A DNA stretch of 10,252 nucleotides from UBA5399 sp964464145 (GTDB lineage: Bacteria; Bacillota; Clostridia; Christensenellales; Christensenellaceae). Location: positions 1 to 10,252 of the forward strand of contig CAYXFB010000079.1 of the NCBI GenBank assembly GCA_964464145.1, in the 5' to 3' direction. Both the position numbers and the translations under genes were made by a program. The stretch's first letter is position 1; each line of letters starts with the position of its first letter. Below the pieces are notes generated by a model, which saw only the letters and a program-made list of their open reading frames with translations, was not told the origin of the DNA and did not search any database. Shown piece after piece: positions 5,437 to 10,252 of the stretch.

Positions 5437-5883
5437 ATGGAAAAAGAAATGCAATTATCTGGCTATGGTGATAATAAACTGCTTGTTTTTAATGGAAATA
5501 GTTTGGTGCTTCATAAAAGAAAAAGTTTGCGGACAATATCTATTTCAAATATATCAAGCATACAATTGCATCCGCCAGCGGCTTTTAAGCGCGGAATATT
5601 TGAAATATTTACACAAGAAGGGTTACCCGAAGGTATACCCTCTCTTATTAAGGGAAACATAGACAATCAAGTTATTTACGGTTCCCAAGATGCAGATATG
5701 GCAGAGAAGATTTACGCAGCGGTAAATGAAGCGCTGGCAAATCGATCTATTGCGCAACCAATAACCGCCGCTCCAACTTTTTCCGTAGCGGACGAAATTA
5801 TCAAATTAAAAGCTCTTGTCGATAAAGGCTTGCTTACAGATGCTGAATTTGATATGCAAAAAAAGAAATTACTTGATCTTTGA
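5437..5883 (+). CDS. PH-like domain protein with C-terminal SHOCT domain
   Basis: A 148-aa protein. The N-terminal half (about residues 8-80) alternates strands (NKLLVFNGNSLVLHKR, TISISNISSIQLHP, GIFEIFTQEG), which resembles the bacterial PH-like domains such as DUF4429. After a proline/alanine linker, the last 33 residues (from SVADEIIKLKALVDKGLLTD onward) are a textbook SHOCT domain, a short helical hairpin thought to mediate oligomerisation. No membrane segment or signal is present, so it is probably cytoplasmic. The start at 5437 follows GAGG by six bases. It lies 38 bases after the lipoprotein gene and just before the integrase, in the accessory cassette of the element. Function is unknown. 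Confidence 0.75.
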   Translation: MEKEMQLSGYGDNKLLVFNGNSLVLHKRKSLRTISISNISSIQLHPPAAFKRGIFEIFTQEGLPEGIPSLIKGNIDNQVIYGSQDADMAEKIYAAVNEALANRSIAQPITAAPTFSVADEIIKLKALVDKGLLTDAEFDMQKKKLLDL

Positions 5884-5893
5884 GGCTTAGCAA

Positions 5894-5944
5894 ATGGAAA
5901 AACGTTTAAATACCGCCACATGGGAGCATAGCCAAATATCATGA
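5894..5944 (+). CDS. 16-codon leader ORF overlapping the integrase start
   Basis: A minigene coding MEKRLNTATWEHSQIS. Its ribosome site, GAGG at 5882-5885, overlaps the stop codon of the SHOCT gene and lies eight bases before its ATG. Its TGA stop overlaps the integrase ATG in the sequence ATGA. The integrase itself has no good ribosome site at proper distance (the nearest purine run ends 14 bases away), so translation of this leader may deliver ribosomes to the integrase start. Not recognised as any known peptide; coding status is inferred from signals only. Confidence 0.4.
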   Translation: MEKRLNTATWEHSQIS

Positions 5945-7062
5945 AAAAAAGAGCAGATGGCAGATATCTAAAGCAGATCACCATAGGACGCCAGCCGGAC
6001 GGCAGCCCAAAATATAAAAATATATTTGGCCGCACTCAGCGCGAGGTTGAAAAAAAGGCGGCTGACTTCATTGCATTGCAAAACAAAGGGCTTGTTTCGC
6101 GCGACGAAAAACTCACGGTAGACTCATGGGCACAGACGTGGCTTGAGACTTATAAAAGCGGCGTTCGCCCTCCAACCTACACGATGTACAAATATATTAT
6201 ATCAAAGCATTTTGCTCCTTTCGCCGGTATACGGCTCACTCAGTTAAGATCGGCAGATATACAGGCTGCGCTAAATTCCCTGCGTGGCCACCGGCGCACA
6301 CAGGAAAAATTCTTGCTCACTATAAAGCAGGTTTTACGGCAAGCCGTTATAAACGATTTCATTTACAAAAATGTAGCCGAGGGCATAAAGCTGCCCCCGT
6401 GCCATAAAAAAGAAAAACGCGCCCTCACCGATAAAGAGCAGCAGGACATATTCGCCCTGGCTCTCCCGGAAAAGACGCGCGCTTATTTGGGGCTGATAAT
6501 GTACTGCGGCCTCCGCCGTGGCGAGGCGTGGGCGCTCAATACGAAGGACATCAGCCTGAAAAACAGAACGGTTCACGTAAGCAAAACCACATATTACGAT
6601 CACGGTATAAAGGTCGGCCCTCCCAAAACTCAAGCGGCGGTTCGTACAATACCCATGCCGGATGAGCTATTTGACATACTCAGCCCCTACCTTAAAAAAC
6701 GCAGCAGCCTCTTTGTATTTGGCGAAAACGGCCAGTTTATGAGGGAGGCCGAATTTGACAAAATGTGGCGCGGTTTCATTTCAGCCTATAATGAATCCAA
6801 GGGTGGTAATGAGCTAATCACAGCCATAGCTGGTGATATCACTCCCCATATTTTCCGGCACACATACGCCACCATGCTATACTATGCCGGAGTAGAGCTC
6901 AAGGAAGCCCAATACCTACTTGGCCACTCCACCATAGCAATGACATTAAATATTTATACGCACCTCGACAACAGGTCAATGCACGAGGCCGGCGGCAAGC
7001 TCAACGAGTTCCTAAAACAAAAATCAGTCAAAAATCAGTCAGTTGCAAAATTCGAAAGATAA
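5941..7062 (+). CDS. int: Tyrosine recombinase integrase
   Basis: A complete 373-aa site-specific recombinase that would join the element to, and with an excisionase remove it from, the chromosome. Residues about 1-50 form an arm-type DNA-binding domain (GRYLKQITIGRQPDGSPKYK), about 57-155 the SAM-like core-binding domain (TVDSWAQTWLETYK), and about 160-360 the catalytic domain. All catalytic residues are visible: R192 (CGLRRGEAW), K229 (GPPKTQ), H303 and R306 (HIFRHTYAT), H329 (LLGHST) and the nucleophile Y339 (NIYTHLD). An in-frame TAG at 5929 rules out an earlier start. It ends about 50 bases from the 3' end of tRNA-Leu, the usual geometry for tRNA-targeting integrases. Its last codons contain a perfect tandem 11-bp repeat. 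Confidence 0.95.
   Translation: MKKRADGRYLKQITIGRQPDGSPKYKNIFGRTQREVEKKAADFIALQNKGLVSRDEKLTVDSWAQTWLETYKSGVRPPTYTMYKYIISKHFAPFAGIRLTQLRSADIQAALNSLRGHRRTQEKFLLTIKQVLRQAVINDFIYKNVAEGIKLPPCHKKEKRALTDKEQQDIFALALPEKTRAYLGLIMYCGLRRGEAWALNTKDISLKNRTVHVSKTTYYDHGIKVGPPKTQAAVRTIPMPDELFDILSPYLKKRSSLFVFGENGQFMREAEFDKMWRGFISAYNESKGGNELITAIAGDITPHIFRHTYATMLYYAGVELKEAQYLLGHSTIAMTLNIYTHLDNRSMHEAGGKLNEFLKQKSVKNQSVAKFER
7019..7040. repeat. Tandem 11-bp direct repeat at the end of int
   Basis: AAAAATCAGTC occurs twice without gap (7019-7029 and 7030-7040), inside the last codons of the integrase gene and about 74 bp from the tRNA 3' end. Size, direct orientation and position fit arm-type integrase binding sites, but this is inferred. 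Confidence 0.5.
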
Positions 7063-7075
7063 TTACTACAAACAC

Positions 7076-7110
7076 AAAAACCGCCCAACCCGTATGGTTA
7101 AGCGGTTTTT
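7076..7110. terminator. Bidirectional terminator between int and tRNA-Leu
   Basis: AAAAACCGC (7076-7084) pairs with GCGGTTTTT (7102-7110), and AACC/GGTT (7087-7090 with 7096-7099) extends the hairpin inside the loop. It ends in a T-run on either strand, so it can stop the integrase transcript from the left and the tRNA-Leu transcript from the right. Confidence 0.85.
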
Positions 7111-7113
7111 TAA

Positions 7114-7200
7114 TGGTGCCGCTGATCGGACTTGAACCGATACGGTATTGCTACCGAGGGATTTTAAGTCCCTTGTGTCTGCCGATTCCACCACAGCGGC
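7114..7200 (-). tRNA. tRNA-Leu (anticodon UAA), CCA encoded; likely integration site
   Basis: The 87-nt gene read on the minus strand folds into a class II (long variable arm) tRNA. The acceptor stem is GCCGCTG paired with CAGCGGC, followed by an encoded ACCA end. The anticodon stem is AGGGA/TCCCT around a loop carrying TAA, which reads UUA leucine codons. The variable arm is about 14 nt (CGGTAGCAATACCG), and the T-arm carries GGTTCAAGTCC. The gene is intact. The integrase gene lies directly beyond its 3' end, so the crossover probably falls in the 3' half of this tRNA, which the element restores on integration. The matching second attachment site would be left of the window. Confidence 0.95.
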
Positions 7201-7211
7201 TTAAATAAAAT

Positions 7212-7244
7212 GGAGCGACCATGTTATTATAACACAACCGCTCC
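7212..7244 (-). terminator. Hairpin after the EF-G-like gene, overlapping the tRNA promoter
   Basis: GGAGCG (7212-7217) pairs with CGCTCC (7239-7244) around a 21-base loop. On the minus strand it is followed by ATTTTATTT, so it could terminate the EF-G-like transcript. The stem is only 6 bp and the loop contains the -10 box of the tRNA promoter, so termination may be weak. Confidence 0.5.
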
Positions 7245-7254
7245 GCTTTTTTAA
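7226..7254 (-). promoter_or_regulatory. Promoter of tRNA-Leu
   Basis: On the minus strand, TATAAT (7226-7231) is preceded by TG one base upstream (extended -10) and, 17 bp away, by a weak -35 TTAAAA (7249-7254). Transcription would start near 7219, about 19 bases before the mature tRNA. The -10 box lies in a 13-bp palindrome, TGTTATTATAACA (7222-7234). Confidence 0.65.
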
Positions 7255-7270
7255 ACACAATTTTTCGTAA

Positions 7271-9343
7271 TTATTTCTCTTCTTCCATGTCCTTCTTGGC
7301 CTGCTCTATCACCTTGGCGGCCATCTGCGCGGGAAGCTCCTCATAGCGCTCAAACGTCAGCTTGAAGCTGCCCTTTGCCTGCGTCATAGAGCGCAGATCG
7401 GTGGCGTACTTGGTCATCTCGCTCATGGGCACCTCTGCCACCACCTGCTGCACACCGTCCATTGGGTTCATGCCCAGTATCCGGCCGCGCCTGCGGTTCA
7501 GATCGCCTATTATATCGCCCATGTATTCGTCGGGTATCAGCACCTCGGCCTTGCATATGGGCTCCAGTATTACAGGATTGGCGTTCACGCAGGCCGCCTT
7601 GTAGGCCAGCCTCGCGGCGGATTTGAAGGCAACCTCCTTGCTGTCCACCGGGTGATATTTCCCGTCAAACAGCGTGGCGCGTATGTTCACCATTGGGTAA
7701 CCGGCCAGCACGCCGTGCGTAAGGCTCTCTTTGAGCCCCTTCTCAACGGCGGGTATAAATTCCTTGGGAACCACGCCGCCCACTATCTTATTCACGAATT
7801 CATAATCGGTGGAGCCGTCCAAAATGGGCTCAAACCGCATCATAACAACGCCGAACTGACCCGCTCCGCCAGATTGCTTCTTGTGCTTTCCTTCGGCCTC
7901 GGCCGCCTTTCTTATGGTCTCGCGATAGGGTACGCGCGGCTCGCTCAGCGCGCCCTCCGCGCCGAACTTGTTCTTCAATTTGTTGAGTATTATCTCAAGG
8001 TGCATCTCGCCCATGCCGTTCACAAGCGTATCGCCCGTCTCGGCGTTGGTGGTCACCTTGAAGGAGGGGTCCTCCTCCTCAAAACGGTGCAGCCCGCTGA
8101 ACACTTTTTCTTCGTCTCCCTGCTTCTTGGCGGTCACCGCAAGCGAAATGCAGGGCTCGGGGAACACCAGCTCGCCGTACTTCACCAAATGTCCGGCGGC
8201 ACACAGCGTGTCGCCCGTGGAGGTGTGCTGCAGCTTGGCCAGCGCGCCTATGTCTCCGGCGGCCAGCTTGTCCATATTTATCATCTTCTTGCCGCGCATG
8301 AGGCCCATGTTGCCCGTCTTTTCGTGCTTTTCGGTGTTTGCGTTCTCAAGCTGCATATCAGCAGAAAGCGTGCCAGAGAATACCTTTATGATGGATATCT
8401 TGCCCACGAATGGGTCGGCAATGGATTTCATTACCTGCGCGCTGAACGAACCCGCCGGGTCGCGCGCTATCTCGACCTCCTTGCCCGTCTTGTCAACGGC
8501 TGCCTTGGCGGGCATATCCGCCGCCGAGGGCATGAGGTTCAAAAGCTCGTCCATGAGGTTCTTTACGCCCAGATTGAGCGAAGCGGCCGTTACGAATATG
8601 GGCGCTATGGTGCCCTGCTTTATACCCTCCTTGAGCCCCTTCAATATATCGTCTTTGGAAAGCTCCTGACCGTCAAAATATTTCTCCATTAGCTGCTCGT
8701 CGTTACCCGCGGCGTTTTCCACCAGCGTGTCGCGCATGGCGGCCACCTCGTCCGCTATGTCGGCGGGAACGTCCGCCGTTTTGCCGTCAAACATGTTTGC
8801 CTGCATGGAAACAATGTCCACCACGCCCACATATTTTCCGCCCTGCATAACGGGGAACTGAACGGGTGTGGCGGCGGGCGCGTATTTATCCTGCAACCCC
8901 TTCACCGTCTTTCGGTAATCGGTGTTTTCCTTGTCTATCTGGTTCACCAAAAAAGCTCTGGGGATGCCGTGCTGTTCGCAATATGTATAGGCTTTCTCCG
9001 TACCCACTGGCACGTGATCCTTGGGGCTCAGCACTATGAGCGCGCTGTCGCAAAGATTGTAGGCGGCCACCGCCTCCCCCACAAAATCAAAATATCCCGG
9101 TACGTCGATAAGGTTGTACTTTTTGTTTTTCCACTCAACCGGCGCAAGAGCCAACCCTATGGATATCTGGCGCTTGGTCTCCTCCTGATCATAATCGGTA
9201 ACCGTATTACCATCCTCCACGCGGCCCATCCTTTCGGTTGCGCCGGAGTTGAACAGAAAAGCTTCCGTCAGAGTGGTCTTTCCCTCGCCGCCATGCCCCA
9301 CAACAGCTATGTTCACAATATCCTGCGGATTGTACACCTTCAT
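7271..9343 (-). CDS. EF-G-like translational GTPase (EF-G2/FusA2 type)
   Basis: A full-length 690-aa protein with the five-domain layout of elongation factor G, the ribosomal translocase: GTPase domain (about 1-280), beta-barrel domain II, domain III (ending MGEMHLEIILNKLK), domain IV (about 475-600, RVPYRETIRKAAEAEGKHKK) and domain V (EPICKAEVLIPDEYMGDIIG). The P-loop is GHGGEGKTT (16-24). Other G motifs differ from canonical EF-G: switch I ends RQISI rather than RGITI, G3 is DVPGYFDF (80-87) with tyrosine in place of catalytic histidine, and G4 is NQID (133-136) rather than NKMD. These mark the EF-G-like paralogue group, not the main translocase; members differ in whether they support GTP hydrolysis on the ribosome. 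The start follows GGAGGA by six bases. The gene stands alone, GC-rich, chromosomal. Confidence 0.9.
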   Translation of the reverse strand: MKVYNPQDIVNIAVVGHGGEGKTTLTEAFLFNSGATERMGRVEDGNTVTDYDQEETKRQISIGLALAPVEWKNKKYNLIDVPGYFDFVGEAVAAYNLCDSALIVLSPKDHVPVGTEKAYTYCEQHGIPRAFLVNQIDKENTDYRKTVKGLQDKYAPAATPVQFPVMQGGKYVGVVDIVSMQANMFDGKTADVPADIADEVAAMRDTLVENAAGNDEQLMEKYFDGQELSKDDILKGLKEGIKQGTIAPIFVTAASLNLGVKNLMDELLNLMPSAADMPAKAAVDKTGKEVEIARDPAGSFSAQVMKSIADPFVGKISIIKVFSGTLSADMQLENANTEKHEKTGNMGLMRGKKMINMDKLAAGDIGALAKLQHTSTGDTLCAAGHLVKYGELVFPEPCISLAVTAKKQGDEEKVFSGLHRFEEEDPSFKVTTNAETGDTLVNGMGEMHLEIILNKLKNKFGAEGALSEPRVPYRETIRKAAEAEGKHKKQSGGAGQFGVVMMRFEPILDGSTDYEFVNKIVGGVVPKEFIPAVEKGLKESLTHGVLAGYPMVNIRATLFDGKYHPVDSKEVAFKSAARLAYKAACVNANPVILEPICKAEVLIPDEYMGDIIGDLNRRRGRILGMNPMDGVQQVVAEVPMSEMTKYATDLRSMTQAKGSFKLTFERYEELPAQMAAKVIEQAKKDMEEEK

Positions 9344-9610
9344 AAGAGATCCTCCAAAAATAATATGTTTTTATTTATATCCGAAATCTTTAAGTCACAA
9401 TTATAATGTTATCTGCCAAAAAAAGTATATATTTCAAAAATTAGTGGTTTCTGCCTAGTCAAATATGCAGATAACAATTTCAGTTTAACAGATACGCCAA
9501 AAAAAATAAACGATTTTTTCAATTATTATGGAATTTATTTGAATCTTGTGCAATAATGTATTTGCGCGAGCATTGCGTTATTTTTTGTAATACGGGGGAA
9601 TATGTAAAAC
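9344..9610. other. 267-bp AT-rich divergent intergenic region with a 10-bp inverted repeat
   Basis: This gap separates the divergent EF-G-like gene and the membrane protein gene and must hold both promoters. TGTTATCTGC (9407-9416) and GCAGATAACA (9467-9476) form a perfect inverted repeat 50 bp apart. TATAAT-like hexamers occur on the minus strand (for example, complement of 9401-9406), but no -35/-10 pair with standard spacing stands out. The plus-strand gene has GGGGGA at 9594-9599, followed by an ATG-TAA start-stop pair at 9602-9607 just before the real ATG. Confidence 0.5.
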
Positions 9611-10144
9611 ATGCAGGACGAGAAAAACAACAGCACGGCGGCAAACGAAGAGGTTGCAGACGCTAAGGACGCAGCCGTTGAGCAAGCTTCCGAAACCGTA
9701 TCTACCGGGCAGATAGCTGCCGACAGCTACATAGAGGAAGAAAAAGAAATAGTGGCGGAAACTGGTTCCAAAGAGAATACGGCAGAGGTCATCGTTACGG
9801 ACGCCAAGGATGTTGCGGCCGAAGAGGAGGAAGAGGAGTTCCACTACGTTCCCAAGCTCACGGAAAAGCAGCAAAAGATCTGGCAGACCGTAATGGGTCT
9901 TGTGGCGGGCTTTGCCGTTTGGTTTTCTCTGGGTCTTTCCACCGCGATGCAGGACAACGGCTTTCTGCGCTGGCTATTCCTGCTGGTTTTCGTGGTAGTC
10001 ATGGTGGTACGCGCGCAGATAGAAAAGCGCACGGGCGTTATACTGCGCACATTCATGAAGTTTTTCCTCATAGGCCTCATAGTGTTCCTGGTGGTATTCG
10101 TTTTATACGGCCTGGCTACGGGCAAATTCACCACACCTGCCTAA
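9611..10144 (+). CDS. Acidic-headed membrane protein with three predicted helices
   Basis: A 177-aa protein of unknown function. Residues 1-80 are strongly acidic and low in complexity, with a DAKD motif twice (17-20, 64-67) and a run of six glutamates (71-76); this part is probably disordered and cytoplasmic. Three membrane helices follow: about 93-112 (TVMGLVAGFAVWFSLGLS), 119-134 (LRWLFLLVFVVVMVVR) and 150-170 (KFFLIGLIVFLVVFVLYGLA). The loop between helices 2 and 3 is basic (RAQIEKRTGVILRTFMK), so it is likely cytoplasmic, leaving the C-terminus outside. The start follows GGGGGA at about 11 bases. It is monocistronic, with a strong terminator downstream. It is divergent from the EF-G-like gene and its base composition matches the chromosome. 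Confidence 0.75.
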   Translation: MQDEKNNSTAANEEVADAKDAAVEQASETVSTGQIAADSYIEEEKEIVAETGSKENTAEVIVTDAKDVAAEEEEEEFHYVPKLTEKQQKIWQTVMGLVAGFAVWFSLGLSTAMQDNGFLRWLFLLVFVVVMVVRAQIEKRTGVILRTFMKFFLIGLIVFLVVFVLYGLATGKFTTPA

Positions 10145-10160
10145 TATATAGAACAAAAGC

Positions 10161-10197
10161 AAAAACGGTGCGTTCCTTGCGAACTGCACCGTTTTTT
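10161..10197 (+). terminator. Rho-independent terminator after the membrane protein gene
   Basis: AACGGTGC followed by GTTC pairs with GAAC-T-GCACCGTT (one bulged base) around a CTTGC loop, then runs into TTTTTTT ending at 10197. An A-run on the left side makes it usable on the other strand too. It lies 17 bases after the stop codon. Confidence 0.9.
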
Positions 10198-10252
10198 TCG
10201 GCTCTATGTCAAATGTTGGGGTAGAGCAGTAAACTAAAGCAAGAATAGCGAG

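Noticed and set aside
7652..8692. Long plus-strand open frame (346 codons) antisense to the EF-G-like gene
   Set aside because: It is a shadow of a GC-rich gene on the other strand: histidine-, leucine- and arginine-rich, no domain, no ribosome site, and the EF-G-like protein is certain. Other plus-strand frames at 7968-8669 and 8969-9406 were rejected for the same reason.
9602..9607. ATG-TAA start-stop pair before the membrane protein gene
   Set aside because: Possible minimal uORF, but the ribosome site is too close to this ATG and it is likely chance.
1..10252. CRISPR array, rRNA or riboswitch
   Set aside because: No regularly spaced repeats with unique spacers, no rRNA signatures and no leader with a recognisable aptamer were seen on either strand.

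Overview
The window comes from a Bacillota genome, most likely an uncultured Clostridia-type bacterium. The clues are strong purine-rich Shine-Dalgarno sites before nearly every gene, Bacillota-type prophage families (DUF2513, the small 'replication terminator protein' family, short XRE repressors), and an EF-G-like GTPase next to a CCA-encoding tRNA-Leu. No species can be named from the sequence alone. Positions 1 to about 7110 look like the right-hand end of a temperate phage or related integrative element. Its integrase gene ends about 50 bp from the 3' end of the tRNA gene, the probable integration site. Positions from about 7114 to 10200 look chromosomal. The left part of the element lies outside the window.

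Layout: (1) 1-2005, minus strand: a tightly packed early operon. In transcription order it holds an excisionase/MerR-type HTH protein, a 51-aa membrane protein, a 'replication terminator'-type phage protein, a 244-aa phage protein loosely resembling DUF2303/YfdQ, an HNH endonuclease, and the start of another small membrane protein cut by the window edge. (2) 2087-2497, plus strand: DUF2513. (3) 2426-3437: the immunity region. A minus-strand Cro-like XRE gene with a 76-aa partner gene faces a plus-strand XRE repressor. Between them is a well-resolved switch with two back-to-back promoters and three operators of the form TTTGAG-N3-CTCAAA, whose centres lie 31 and 42 bp apart. (4) 3649-5883, plus strand: an AT-rich accessory cassette between repressor and integrase, coding for a DEDDh exonuclease-BRCT protein, a lipoprotein, and a PH-like/SHOCT protein. 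This is a classic place for lysogenic-conversion or superinfection-exclusion genes. (5) 5894-7062: a 16-codon leader ORF overlapping the integrase start codon (ATGA), then a complete tyrosine recombinase. (6) 7076-7270: a bidirectional terminator, tRNA-Leu(UAA) on the minus strand, its promoter and a hairpin. (7) 7271-9343, minus: an EF-G-like GTPase with altered G motifs. (8) 9611-10144, plus: an acidic-headed three-helix membrane protein followed by a strong terminator. The last 50 bases may be the end of an insertion sequence.

How it works together (inference): in the lysogen the XRE repressor binds the three operators. It silences the consensus minus-strand promoter whose spacer contains the middle operator, and so the Cro-like gene and probably the early operon beyond it. 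The plus-strand cassette and integrase are read away from the switch. The integrase recombines at the tRNA-Leu gene, which is left intact, and the excisionase-like gene is grouped with the early genes as expected if excision follows induction. The repressor lacks a self-cleavage domain and no ImmA-type protease is visible, so the induction route is open.
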